A stretch of DNA of 64,000 nt from Pseudoscleropodium purum (taxonomy: Eukaryota > Streptophyta > Bryopsida > Hypnales > Brachytheciaceae), in NCBI GenBank assembly GCA_963969395.1, contig OZ017804.1:19220001-19284000 (forward strand), written 5' to 3'. The notes under the pieces are model-generated. The model was not told the origin of the DNA. It did not search any database and saw only the letters and a list, made by a program, of their open reading frames with translations. Position 1 is the first letter of the stretch. The number at the start of each line of letters is the position of its first letter. A program made the position numbers and the translations under genes. Below are positions 24,247-36,794 of the stretch, in pieces.

Positions 24247-24404
24247 AAGGTAACTCTGCTTATGACAGTCCAAATGGGAGCCAGCCCATCACAGGCATAA
24301 AATTTCTAGTGATGCACATTTCAAGAACTAGAATGTACACCATTAGTACAATTTTGCCTCTGATGGGTTGGCTCCCATTTGGACTGTCATAGGCAGAGTT
24401 ACCT
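24247..24404. mobile_element. Foldback MITE with 51-bp near-perfect arms
   Basis: The left arm 24247-24297 and right arm 24355-24404 are reverse complements over about 51 bp with roughly three mismatches, separated by a 57-bp loop. Outer ends read AAGGTAACTCTGC and GCAGAGTTACCTT. RNA from either strand would fold into a long hairpin. The near identity of the arms implies a recent insertion. A poly-T tract lies immediately to the left. Confidence 0.85.
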
Positions 24405-24635
24405 TAACTTAAGTTCAGTTGCACCTAGACACTAAGTTAGCAAGGGTTGTTTGTTGGGGGTGAAATTTTTGCACTTGTCAAGGGCCTGTCAGACTTGGTC
24501 CCTCTACAATTGAGTACTAGTGTTGTGAAGGCTTGTGGTAGGTACTGTTCCCCAAAAAAAAAAATTGCTAGACACTGGCATTTGTACTTTTCTCCATGTC
24601 ACCAATCTCACAATAGATTGAGAAGGAAGCACGAG

Positions 24636-24960
24636 GGCAGGAGGTTCTAAAAAGCACACAGGTTCTAAAAGTGTGCACCTCGTTAAATGTACATTGCATG
24701 TACATGTTGCTTTTTTTTGTAGCCTTCAGCTATGTACAAACATTATACATTTTAGGAAGTGGACGCTATTAGAACCTAATGCCACTTAAGCTTCAAAATT
24801 TCATAACTAACTCCACAAAGCTCCAAAAAATATAAAACGACTTGAGTTGATGCCAACTCTACTTGTCTTTCAAGGAAAATACACTAAAAAATATTTGAAG
24901 AAGTTTCACCTCCCTTAAGATTAGTTCCAACTCTTCAATGGTTGGTTTATGGACCTTCAC
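24636..24960 (+). mobile_element. AGGAGGT-end MITE family, copy 1
   Basis: Matches the copy at 40044-40379 in the same orientation. Shared blocks include the GTGCACCTC/GCCCACCTC region, AATGTACATTG, TTTTAGGAAGTG, AAAATTTCATAACTAA, CCACTT/CTACTTGTCTTTCAA and AAGTTTCACCTCCC, closing in ATGGACCT. Both ends carry forms of the family terminus. No ORF. Confidence 0.65.
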
Positions 24961-25230
24961 TTGAGTAAAGTTATTCAACATAATTCTTGTACTAGAAGAA
25001 AATTGTGTCTATTCAAATATATAAAATCAAACACGTGGATGTTGTTAGATGTCAAATGTCCAAAAATCAAATGAAATGAGATGTCTATGCCTCTCTCTGT
25101 AGATTTCTAAAAAAAGCATCAAGATTGACATGGCAAAAATATTCAAAAACTCAAATAACAGACCCCATGAATGCAAATGTTTTCAACTAACATTTAGAGA
25201 AATATGATTTTTGAAGGTACCATTAGGAAA

Positions 25231-25470
25231 AGTTTTAGCCCTTGGAAGGTCTACAAGTTTTGAACCCCCAGTGCAATTAAAGAGGAAATAAATTTGTCTA
25301 TTATTTTTTAATATTTTAAAAAAAGCATCTCAAGTGGCACTACTAGTGCCACATCAACGTCACATAAGGTTCTACTAATTTATTTATTTTTAAATTTAAA
25401 ATATTTTTTGTACTTGCACTATGGGGAGCCAAAAAATAAAAGCTTAAGGGCCCTCCCCAAGGTTCAAATA
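25231..25470 (+). repeat. Dispersed repeat with a GTGGCAC...GTGCCAC palindrome, copy 1
   Basis: Direct copy of 51198-51415. It begins TTAGCCCTTGGAAGGTCT, passes through GTGCAATTA, a T-rich stretch, the palindrome GTGGCACTACTAGTGCCAC near 25330, then TTGCACTATGGGGAGC and GGGCCCTCCCCAAGG. The same layout at both sites shows a repeat family of about 230 bp with a central palindrome. Confidence 0.65.
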
Positions 25471-27078
25471 ATTTCCGTTGTAAATGCTAACCATACAGCC
25501 ACCTCCTTTGGCACTACAAAGGCAAGGATAGACATATTGGATTTTTTCCATCCGGCCTGTCCATAATGTGGCACTTGACGTGGCAATGGGGAAAATGATG
25601 TAATATCTAGTGAGAATGATGTGGCATGTCTAATCAATATACTTTTAAGACACAATAATATAATTTGTATATGTTGTGTCCATGGGTCAAGGTGAGGAAA
25701 AATAATTATTTAAAAAAAAGTCAAAAAAGAAAATGAAAAAGAAAAAATATTGATTTTAGGAAGAGTTTAATGATCTAATTATTGTTAAAAGAAAATGTCC
25801 AATGTTAATCCAAAAGTCCAAAGTAAAATCCAAAGACCATCTACCATTAAGAGAATTTTTGATGGCAAAGTGAAGGAATTACTTTGTTGACATTTAGTGA
25901 GAATGAAGGGTGGAGAGGTAATTTTTAAAATGATATCCATTGTCTGCCATGAATCCTCAAAGTATATGGGATAATTTGAAAATGAGAACTTCACCATTGG
26001 ACATATGGACATTATTTTAGAAGTTCTATTTTGAGCGGTATACCTCTTCCTAACAGTAATTTATATATCCCACATAGGTTGTTTTACTTCCTACCATCCC
26101 ATTGTATAAAAAGTTCCTCTATTCATTTATGGTATACATCCATCTATTTCTCTTTTTTTGGCAAAGCATGCCAAGTGGCTACCCTTTTTTTATGTTTTCT
26201 ATATTTGATCAATGTTTCATCTCAATCCACAATAACTTTCACATTATTACATGTAGTCAAAATGAGTTTACTCAGTGATATAGCAATACTATGTTTTTTT
26301 AGTCATTAAAAAAACATCATTATGTTTGTGTTCATGTCAAATATAACATTGACATCACTAATAGCATCAAGTTGTTTTTACAATAGTTTGTTGACATCCT
26401 TTGCAACATTCTCAAAAATATGCTTTCTTAGGCCATCCACCCTTAGACATCTTGATGTTTATTTAAACGTGCATGTCTCTAGCTAACATTGAAAGAAACA
26501 TATGTTTCTTCTAGTGTTGCCTGAAATATAAAACTTATAAACATGAGAATTCATGATTGATTTAGTGTACATTTGTGATCAACTTTTTGAATATTTATAG
26601 CTTATTCTTCTAACTACCTACAAGATTCAACAAAAAAAAATTAAGATTGTGTCAAAATTAGAACCAATGATACTCAAATGCTTATTTAGAAGTTTTTTTT
26701 AAGTGTAATTATGTAACTGTTTATTATTATATGGGTGCAAAGTTGTTGATGTTAATAAAAAGATTTTATTTCATACCAACCCTTATACTCTAGAAAACTT
26801 TGATATAATCTTTAAAACAACGTAATGGAACACTTGTCAAATTAATATTTGAATGTTTTATATAGGTTCAAAATAGAAAGAAATATATTTATTACTCTGC
26901 AAAAAAAAAATTGTACACTTATTAGAGTCTATTTGTTTGGGATCCCACATCCAATAAGACACAAACATAACATTATTCACATTTATAAGGGGGCCTTTTA
27001 CCTTCATTGACATGTAGGACACCCCATTTTATTTAAATTTTATAATATGGTGTCAATCTAAAATTGAAGACTTCCTAA

Positions 27079-27361
27079 GGGGTGCTTCACACATGGCCCA
27101 ACTAAGTCGAGAGGCTGTGGGAGTTAATGGCCAAACTTTGGGCGAGAGTCTAAAGAAATGGACAATAAATGAGCAATTTGATGGACTCTCGACCATTGCC
27201 ACGTAGGAGCTTGGGCTTCCATGTAGGCACTTTGGAGGGCAACGGACTTTGGATTGTGCCGCCTTGTGTGAAGGGTTGAGAGGCCAAAGTCAGGGTTTTC
27301 TTAAATTTGATTGGTGGAGGCCGACGGACTCTCAACCTTAGGCCCATATGTATAGCAACCC
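27079..27361 (-). mobile_element. Tourist-like MITE (PIF/Harbinger type), copy 2, inverted
   Basis: A 283-bp element flanked by TAA at 27076-27078 and 27362-27364. The left end GGGGTGCTTCACACATGGCCC and the right end, read in reverse complement, GGGTTGCTATACATATGGGCC are the terminal inverted repeats. The body is the reverse complement of copy 1 at 23339-23680 with substitutions and a deletion. The TWA target site and the ends fit PIF/Harbinger MITEs. Confidence 0.82.
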
Positions 27362-27364
27362 TAA

Positions 27365-30300
27365 GTATCCTGGGAAATGATACACCTCCTTCCTTGCGAT
27401 CCAATGGGACGTAATTTGCACAACATACAATGGTATGGAGAGTGACACAACAACCCTACACTTTTCACAAATTCAAATCATGTCATAGTCATTTGAATTC
27501 ATTTCAAGTTGGAACCAAAGACAATTAGATTAAAAGGTCACTACACTATAACACCTAAAAACTTCAAATGAGGTAAAAATAATTCTCCATATTTATATTT
27601 ATAATGCTTGCACAAAAAATATCCATAATTTGTGTTGATGTCAAAGTAGCAACCTTCAGTTAGGCTAGCATATATAGTGTGAACGATTAGACACATAAAT
27701 TATCACATTTTCTAATACCTACATTGTTACCCACCTTGTCAATTGCACCTTTTGCATTAGGGGAATCAAACTAGATGTTGCATGTGGACCCACCCATGAA
27801 AATTTTTTAGAAGTTTTTCAAATTAAGACTCACTATGATTCATCTTCCTTGGCATCAAATTTTATTTTTAATTTGTTTTTCAACACAACACACACAATAG
27901 CTCAATGCTATCCCAAACACCAACATGGGTATGAAATTGGTATACACCAAGTTAAGTTGTTCACACAATAAATTAAGCCTATATGATGTGGAAAAGTCGT
28001 GAAGAAATTGAGTTTAATGTGTGCAAAAATAAGGATTAGAAAAAATGACCAAAATAAATAAATAAATTTCTCCAAGAATTAATATTTTATTCAATATAAA
28101 TGTGGATTTTTCATCTAGACCTATTTTGGACTCATAGACTCATCTATTATAGTTAGTTTTGGCACTTCTCTTTAAACCAAGAAGGAACACAGATGAGTGG
28201 ACAAGAAGGTACAAACAATGAATCTTTTTTCAATAAATAGTGCATTCAACTATTGTCCATAATAGCTTAGCCTTAAAGCCATTAGAGGAGGCATGTTCCA
28301 AGCATGTATTTCTACCACTAAGATGAAGTAGTCCACTCAACTTACAATGGTCAAAGTTTAATAGGATGCATGATCCAATGAATGTGATGATAATCCATGA
28401 AACTAAAAAAAAAATCTTTTCAATTTCAAGACATCAAACGCATCATACAGAATGTGCACTTTTAACAATCCCTAAGAAAAACACTGGAATTTTTTATTTG
28501 CCACCAACTCATGGATAGTTAGCTACTTGTAACATAGGAAATTGCCTTTCTAATCCACTTTTTTTTCTCCTCTAGACTTAGGAGGCATGGCATCTACACC
28601 TCCAACTTCACCAATAAACCCACCAATAGCAAGCTATATATTCCCCCCGCCCCCCCAACAAATGTAGGAGCATTTCTTACAATAACCATGACATCATTTT
28701 CACTTTCTTCCAATAGACCAGGGGCCATGAGCCTCAAGGTATTTTGAAGCAAAAATAGAGAAGGATTGTTGGCATCAATATGCTACTAGTATTGAAATGT
28801 AGTCGTCTTCACAATTTATTGCACCTTGCTAATCTTGGTATTTTCTTTTGTTGTATAGTGAAGAGGTTAGAGTTGTTATGGGATTGAGATTTCGAACTAC
28901 TGTTGTTCCCGGCAAAAGTAAGTTGCCTACCAAGTAATAGTAGAAGTAGAAAAAGGACTTGCCTAAATAAATTTGCATGTGTTTGAGAGCATCATTAGCC
29001 ATTCCTAGTGAAGCTCCTCGGCTTAGACTTGAGCTTGGCCAATGGGACATTGTGGTCCCATTCAGTACCCGATGAAGGATGCTTTCAACTTATCCACACC
29101 AAATTGGCACCTCAAAACCACAAGACACCATCCTCGCCAAATGGTTGACTGTGAGGCACAAGATTTTGTTAGTGACTTATTTCATCCTCTTCTATATTGC
29201 TTCTTTTCAATTTTCAAGCTCACAAATTTAAGAAAAAATTCCAATAGCCCTGCAGCCACCCCATAATCTGTGGGCCGGCTCACAAGTCATTAATTTGCAT
29301 CTTCACTTGTTTTGAACAAAACATTTGTGCATAAAATTACGAACACATGTGAGTGCATTTTGAAACCCATTTGTCTTTACAGCATACGGAGTAGCAATTA
29401 TGTAGTTTAAGTTTATAGAGAAGGTTGAGTGTTGAGTGAGGTTTGGTTTACTTCCAGTGGGACCAATTTCCTACTCCATGCCTCAGCCACGTCATCATTG
29501 TCATAAATGACGTGGCAAATTAATGTCACCCATCAAGGGGTACTGAATGCTGAACTGACACTGAATACAGTGGGTCCAGTTTTCTTGGGGATCATAATAT
29601 CCACTAGCTATTCAACAAATAGATAAAGGATTTGAAACCACTTGAGGTTTTATTTTCATTTATTTTTAAATGGGAAGACTGGGGGACGTCATCATTGTCA
29701 GGAAAGGAAATGCATTAAATACTTGTGGGATCATTCCGAGGCAACATGGAAAATCTAAGGAGGGAACTAAGCTTCCACCAATAAAAGGTCCATGCCACTC
29801 TGGTGAAAACCTGACCTTCACATGGGCGAATGACCCCTACAGATTCTAACCCCAAAAAATACACTTTCTAAACATGAGAGGCTAATGTTAATTTTGGGTA
29901 TTAATTTCAATGCCTATTTAAAACTAAAAAGAATATGTAGTAGTAGTTGTAGAAATATCCACACTTAAAAATCTTAGTCATAAGAGTATCTTGCAAAATG
30001 TGGTGGATTTTTGGCTTGCAAAATATGAAGCAATCAACTTTGCAAGTAGGGTGGTATGTTGCATCCCAACCATTCACTATTCACAAGCCAACTAGCTGAA
30101 TATGCGGAGATTGATAATTGAGGAAGTGCCAGAATTGGGGTTTTGACTTTGAATGACTTGCAAGCATGTCGAGGAAGTGCCGCAAGAAGTTTGTCTTCTT
30201 TGTAGAAGTGTGGCAGCAAGTTTGTCTCATTCGTTGAGCAAGTGCCGTAGCAAATGGTTCCATTTTGTTTGACCCTATCTTGTAACTTGTTAGCAAGCCA

Positions 30301-31200
30301 TTTACGGGCTAGCAAATGCACTCTATTTAGCAAGCCATCAACAACTTTGCTAGCCACCTAGTTAACAAGTCATCCATTTTGCAAGACAAGTAGGGATGTT
30401 CGAAGTATTTAGGTGTTAGCAGTACCTTGATCATTGATTGCAAGTTATACTAAATTAAACCTCAAACAAAAGACATGGTTTTATTTTATATGGTGTTCAA
30501 AAAATGCATTCTAAAATATTGGCCACAATTCTTTTTTCACTACTATCAAATGAAAAAGATGATATCTACATGTTCACACCTTGTATCCAAATTTTGTAAA
30601 CATTTGACTATAATTGATGAAATAGGTAATTTCCCATCTAGAATTTCTTACTTACATTGAATAATCATTTCTTGGTCTTTTTAGGGGTTATGAGACATTG
30701 GATTCATGATCCTTGCTTCACTTAGAATTTCATCACACATTCTCCAAATGAATCCAAATATAATTTTGTACCCAATTTTGGAATCATAAATTCCAAATGT
30801 CCAGCTTCTTTCTATTTAATTCTTGAATGCCGAACTGGTCTCTGTGAAAATCATATGTTTTGGATTCTGTGTGCATTCTTGGATGAAAATGAAAAAGCAT
30901 TCCTTGGGTAGTCAAGTTATTATAGAAGACCTTCCCTATTCCCATAAATTTTGGAGGATGAATAACTTAGTTGCACTTCTGTCCTACATAACAAGATTTT
31001 ACGTCATTCATCAACTAGAAAATTATCACAGCGTCATTTATGGATTAACTATGTATTGTGTTGAAGCCTTGGCATTGATTTTCAAAAAATTGTGTGTCTA
31101 GGGCCACAAAGCATTTCAATTGGTCCTCAGAATTTTATGTCGAGTTGTAGCTCCTCACTCAGTTTGTATACCCTTGCCAAGAAATTTGTAGTACATTGTA
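27365..31200. other. AT-rich intergenic DNA, no recognised gene
   Basis: No ORF here resembles a known protein. A C-rich patch lies near 28650 and a simple poly-A tract near 28400. The minus-strand ORF at 30034-30357 lies in sequence built from repeated GAGGAAGTGCC and AGCAAG-type words and is not convincing as a gene. Confidence 0.5.
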
Positions 31201-31224
31201 CAGGCAGGTTTTATTGCACAATCA

Positions 31225-31276
31225 AGTTGTAATGCCTGATTACATAGTTTTGCCCACGTAATCAGGCATTACAACT
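31225..31276. repeat. Perfect 19-bp inverted repeat (hairpin)
   Basis: AGTTGTAATGCCTGATTAC at 31225-31243 is followed, after a 14-bp loop, by its exact reverse complement at 31258-31276. A perfect arm this long in otherwise decayed sequence suggests a recent small foldback insertion or a remnant of element ends. No protein signal nearby explains it. Confidence 0.85.
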
Positions 31277-31639
31277 ATTTCATCCAACATTCAAAAATCC
31301 ATCCCAAAAGTTCAACCACTTTTGCATATATGGGACATTTTTTGATAACAAATGGAATCCATTGTATCACATTAGAGGAGTTTTCAACCCTTTAGAGGGC
31401 TGTGAATTCCCAACAGATCCCAAATTGCAAGAATTGCCCTGGAGAGGGTGATGGCAGCTTGCTGATGTGACACAACTACTACCATGTTTGAAAAAATAAT
31501 TTTATTTTTCAAAAAAACAAAATTAAATTTTTTTTCAACTTTTTTTATTTCATTTCAAGAATGAAATTTTTATTTTATTTTTCGAATTTTTTTTGGAAAC
31601 AACCATTTGCTAGAATTGTAGGGGGGAAGTGCGTAGAAT

Positions 31640-33640
31640 ACTAACTTGAAATAGCCCTCCTGACACCCCATAAATCCTCTAATGAAATGAACAAAGTAAA
31701 CGATAAGCCAAAGGCTAGACAAATGAAGAGAAGATGAGCAAAAGAAGAAAAGAAGAACAAAAACGAGAACCATAGACTAAAAGAACAAACAAAGAAAGGG
31801 ACCTTCCTTGTTCCATCTAATAGAGTAACCATCCCTAGTAGCAAGAACCAAGGATAGTAACCAAGTACTAGAAAACTTAGTCCAAATCCTATTAGAATGT
31901 TGAGGTCTACGCCTAGAGGCCAGGTTTGCCTTGAAAGTTGCAGCATACCCCGAGTCAAGGAGGGTACTTTGTAGAGAGAGTGGTAGGCCAACAATCTTTT
32001 GCGAAAATCAAATGGTTGCGCATGATCCAATAGAGTCATAGGGTGGCTCCACAAATAATAGACTATATCATGTAAGTTCTATGGAATGATCTAGGAGTAG
32101 AGGTGCCAAAGATACATAAGATGACATCCAGTCTTCAATGAAGGCTCATAGTTGGAGACACGCTACAAATATGATGCATCATCGAGAGTGCATAATTTCA
32201 AATCTCTTGGGATCTCAAATATGTGAAGAACTTGTGAAGAGGATTCTCTATGGCACTAGAATTGCAACAAGTACAATCCATATCAATCCCTAGAGCAATT
32301 TGGGCTTACCATGAATTTACGGCAATTGTATTGTGCCAAATTAACCATATGAAGGCCACATCATCCTAAGAGCAAGCTTTGATCCAGATGTCTCTTCAAC
32401 ATGCTAGACATACAAATTTAAAAGAAAGGTACACCATTTTGTAGCAATGGGATGTTTTAGTTGTGTTGAAGTCGAGAATAGTTTACGACCAATGGTCATC
32501 ATATAGTCCATGAATTATTTGCCAAAGGACCACTTCCATCTTCTTGGGTGATAATAGAGAGAATGAACATTTCCTAAAAATAAGAGCCGGGGTGAACGTT
32601 TTTTTTCCTTTCTTGACTTGAGCAACTCAAATTCTTTACACATTACCTCTATAAAGGAATGTAGTAGTCATACCCGGGATAATTGTTAGTTGCTTAGATT
32701 TGAAGCTTACAATGGTAAGTGTAGTGTTGCTCTCTAAAGAAACATTTTGAATTTGTACTAAATAAAGTAGGATTAGGTTTTGATACCAACCATGTGATCT
32801 TTAGTAAATTGTCATTGCCCATGGAATAGAAGCCTACCCAATCTCCTATGAAAGCTAGATTGGATTGATTAGATAACAATTAAATCCATGTACGGGGAAT
32901 CTGAGAGATAAGAAAAAATCAATAATGGCACTCCACAATAGTAAAAGGAAATTCTTCTGAAATGATCTCCCATGTCTTGAAGTCATTGGCATCATCGTCC
33001 CATAGATCTCTAATGGTGCAAAGGCCCACCCTAGCTAAAATTCTAGCTTGATCAATAGAAAAGTTGAAGTTAGAACCTATAAAACTTGTAGACTACCAAA
33101 TGCTAGTAGAGAGGACCTCAGAAGCATTAATGGGTGGAACTAACTTAATGTGTTTTACGAGCTTCTTCCATGCAAAAGTAATATGGTTCCAAACTTTCGC
33201 CCCTTTGGACATAGATGGTTGTTCCATTAGCCATGCAATAGAGGAGAATCAAAATCTTGAATTTTGATGAAGTTTTATACGGCGAATTCGGTATCGAAAG
33301 AGAGTCCTAAGTCCAAAGGTGCTAGACTCTATGGCATACAAAATCCATTTAGTTAGTAAGGCATTAAGAGACACTTTCAGATCAAGTAGTTGGCGGCCAC
33401 TAACTGATTTAGGCAAGCAACAATTGTCCCAGCTAACCCTGGTTCAAGACAAGTGTTCGAAGCCACTCCACAAGTGGTTCCACATGCTACCCCAAGCTGC
33501 CATGATAGCTTGGATAGAGCCACACCAAATTGCGATAAAATAATAAATAAATGAGAGAAGAATTGCGTTAACTACAAGCGCCTGCCTAGCCAACGAGAGA
33601 TGTTGAGTTGTCCAATACTTCAACTTCTTAGTAATCTTTT
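31640..33640 (-). mobile_element. Decayed LINE: reverse-transcriptase C-terminal region with zf-RVT domain
   Basis: Reading the minus strand from about 33550 down gives a nearly continuous non-LTR retrotransposon-like protein interrupted by stops and frameshifts. The post-RT connecting region includes FGSIQAIMAAWGSMWNHL and WDNCCLPKSVSGRQLLDLKV (33420-33540), with WSTSFIGSNFNFSIDQARIL further on (about 33100-33040). Around 32360-32160 it reads like the zf-RVT (zinc-binding RT) domain: WLIWHNTIAVNSW, then CTCCNSSAIENPLHKFFTYL. The ORF at 31641-32054 (minus) is its 3' tail. The catalytic RT palm, endonuclease and 5' end were not found, so this is a truncated, dead copy. Confidence 0.75.
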
Positions 33641-35760
33641 GGCTGTAAAAAATTGTTCACATTGGCAATTGTATGGAACGTTTCCTGGCTGCGATTGACA
33701 CCATGCAACGGCTCTCGTCATTGGGCACTTTGCAAAATAAAGGACCTCCTCGTCGGGCTCCACCCTCCTCATCAGCCCTTTATTTTGCCCTATGCATAAT
33801 TTAATTCCTTGCTGAAATTTATTAAAGTGAGGCAGTCTCATTTCCAGTAAGTTAAGTTGAAACAGATACTGTCTTGGATATGTCAGTCTAGACGGACCCC
33901 TTCCATCCGGATTTCTTGGAAGTGTCGGTTGAAGTGGGAATCCACGTGTCAAAACAGGAATTCAGAGTGGGAGAAGATATTTCCCATAACTTAAATCTAC
34001 CGGTGCCCTTCAAGATTTGGATTTGGAATGCAGGACGGTAGGTGAAGTCAAGGTGTTTTCTTTGGTTTTCGGACGAATGGTTATGTGGCCTTTCTTTCAA
34101 TAAGGTTTTAAGTTCATGGCTCCTTCATCATGGGGGTTAGAATTAAAGGAGGCCAATGTTGAATATACAATTTTGAGTGTGTAATTTTTGTATGCAATTT
34201 TTGTATACATTGGCTTTGTACGATGGATGAAATGAGGTTTTGGAAACATTGTGGCAACAATGTATAGGGCCATCATTACAATTTGGTATTTTTTAACACA
34301 TTTACTCCCTTTTTTTTCTATAGGTTTGAAGCTGCCTATTTCTTTTTTGAGAAAGTTGGGCATTTAATTGCCTAAAAAAAATCCTTGGGTGAAGTGGTCA
34401 TAGAATAAGCTTATGTGAAATGGAAGTCATGCAAGGGTGAATTTACTCTACATGGAAAACACAGGAATTTTTTATTTTCCACCTATGATAAAATTTGGTG
34501 ATTCGGAATTCATATTTGCAATCGAGGGTCCCAAATTAGCATGGTGTGGAATAGGAGATAGAATTAACACCGCATGAAACAGGAGAAATTTTATTTTTAC
34601 AATTACCTTACAAATCATAGAATTCACCTTGTAGGGCCTATTTTGAATGAGGCCACTTTAGCACCCTATGTTTGGAATAAACTTACTCATTGATTGTTTG
34701 GAGATTGTTCCAAAATGTGTAGTAGTCTTCTTTGGGTTTACAAATCAATCATTTAGAACGAGAGCGTCTCCACTAGGGCTTTTATTTTTGGTCAAATCTC
34801 CATAGATTGTCATAATTTTGGCTTCTCTAGCTTCATCCCTCTAAAAACTAGCCTTTGGAGTGACGGCAATAAGGGGGACACTAGTCCAAAAAAAAGCTCT
34901 AATCTCCACTCACTTTCATGGGCATAGGCCCAGCCTAAAATTGAATGCATGCAGTGACAAAAACATCTCCTATCTATTCTACTAGGATGACAAAATTTTG
35001 GCTAGTTACGGGCAAAATTTACATGCACTTGCAATTTTATTGAGCATGCTAATTTCTTCCTCTAAGCTCAAATTCAAGGCATCTCATGTAATTGTCTCTT
35101 TGTTCTTTGTTCTCAATTATGTTTTGAACTTGTTGAGTATTGATGGCATGCCTCTCAAGAGATCGAATGGATAGTAATATTTTTAGTATTTGGAGAAATT
35201 CAAATGTTTGCACATTTGATATGGATGAGAAGCGTAGGTTTGGCATGATGGAGATGAGTGGGGCCGGGTCTAATTGAACCCGAGCCAAATTCAACAAAAC
35301 TAAGCTCAATCAAATACACTTGCTTTGAGCACAATATCACCTTGTTGCAAAATTATGGTCTTCAAGGTAGCAAAGCATAAATCATTCATTGCAATATTCT
35401 CCTCCAAATATAACTCATATATGAAAATTTAATGCATAATTTGATGCAAGGTCATCCATAATTTTTCTATTTTTGCTTAATATACTAATGGTGCTCTAAA
35501 AACATTGCTTCCATAGTTTCACTAGCTACCCACTTCCTTAATCATATAATGGATTTTGTTTTTTCGATAAGTCAACACCATATTATATCTTTGTCATCTA
35601 CAAACCCACTGTATCTCCGCCAGCCCCACCATATCTCGATTTTCATAGGCCGGTTTCAGTTTTACGCTCACGCTAAATGGGTCAACGTCCACTAACTTAT
35701 CAATGGCCTCCGTTGGAAGCAGATCCAATTTGAAAGGGTGTGGGTTGGTGTGCAACATGG
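33641..35760. other. AT-rich intergenic DNA, no recognised gene
   Basis: Contains several minus-strand ORFs of 70-110 codons (33620-33952, 33888-34100, 34097-34363) with no recognisable domain. The first may be more of the LINE 5' side, but this could not be shown. No RNA gene or clear element ends were seen. Confidence 0.4.
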
Positions 35761-35787
35761 TATGGGGGTGGTGGCGAGCGCAACCTG

Positions 35788-35841
35788 CCCCCCCCCCCCC
35801 CCCCCCCCTCTCTCTCTCACCCCTCCCTAAACCCTAAACCC
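35788..35841 (+). promoter_or_regulatory. Poly-C tract, CT microsatellite and telo-box block
   Basis: A run of 21 C (35788-35808) is followed by a TC repeat to 35818 and then CCCTAAACCCTAAACCC (35825-35841), two telomere-type plant repeats (telo-boxes). CT-rich tracts followed by telo-boxes are typical of plant core promoters. No intact gene was found within 800 bp on either side, so this could be an orphan promoter, a gene remnant or an interstitial telomeric patch. Confidence 0.55.
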
Positions 35842-36392
35842 ACCCTTTGTTGCCACGGTCAATTGCAGTGCACCTGGTGGCGCCGCTCTAAAGGCCAACA
35901 ATGAAGGGTTCATTTGTTTAAAAATAAAGAAAGAAAGACCACGAGGGGAATCTCTCGGTCTGCCCTAGAAACGCACTCAACTCCATCATCATGTCATGTG
36001 AAGATATGTGGAATCTCGCTCTTTATTAGCTGCTTGAGTCACTGGCAGAACCCACAGCATGGGCTGCATCATGGTTGCCTTTTTCTTTCTGGGGCTGAGA
36101 TGGGGCGTTGTCCTTGTTTAAAGCAAATGGATGTGGCTGTTTTTATTATTAGTTGATGATGTCTGACAAAATCACAACCAAGGGAATGCTGCCCAGGAGT
36201 CCAAAAACCGACAACTTCGCCCATTGACCAACTTCCCTGAGAACTACGCTACCAGAGGCTCTCTCACATGTTAACCCATAAACAACATCCTGACCACTTT
36301 CTGGTCGAAGAATGATAGAGAATCTTGTTGATGTGTAGGAGAGAAGTGTAACTACTTATCCTTCGAATTTTGCGGGAAAAAGAAAGTCTTCT

Positions 36393-36647
36393 ACACAAAA
36401 CAGTGAAATTAGGTTGCCTTAACAATTGGGTTGCCGTACATCAAGAAAGTTACTTTACAAGTCATGAAAGTCAAAAAATATTTCTGAATTTTTTTTTTTC
36501 CATTTGTACACATGGAGATTCACGAGTCCCAGTTACAACAATATCTAATTCAAAAGTAATGCATTCTTGCACAATAATTGAAAATATTTATATAGTGTCA
36601 AAAGTCGAGAAATTAGTGTGGGGCAACCTAATTTCACTATTTTGTGT
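36393..36647. mobile_element. Short inverted-repeat element (MITE-like)
   Basis: The 26 bp at 36393-36418 (ACACAAAACAGTGAAATTAG plus GTTGCC) matches the reverse complement of 36622-36647 with one mismatch. Weaker similarity extends outward through AAGTCT/AGACTT. The interval of about 255 bp has no credible protein, consistent with a small non-autonomous transposon. No target duplication was established. Confidence 0.6.
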
Positions 36648-36794
36648 ACAATAGCCAGACTTCAAACAAGTTTTTTTGTTTTTTTTTTCATTTTGAATTG
36701 GTAGATGGAAGATTGGAACTTGTTGAATTTAGGTTGAGGAGGTTGTCGAGACAAAATTACTAGCTTTGGATCGTAAGGGAGGAGGCTTTGAGTT

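Noticed and set aside
23339..27361. The two inverted MITE copies as ends of a single 4 kb transposon
   Set aside because: Each copy has its own terminal inverted repeats and its own 3-bp target duplication (TTA for one, TAA for the other), so they are separate insertions.
30034..30357. 107-codon minus-strand ORF as a gene
   Set aside because: The DNA is built from recurring short words and a second overlapping frame is also open; no domain or splice partner.
31641..32054. 137-codon minus-strand ORF as a membrane protein gene
   Set aside because: It is continuous with the decayed LINE protein upstream and its hydrophobic end comes from AT-rich low-complexity sequence.
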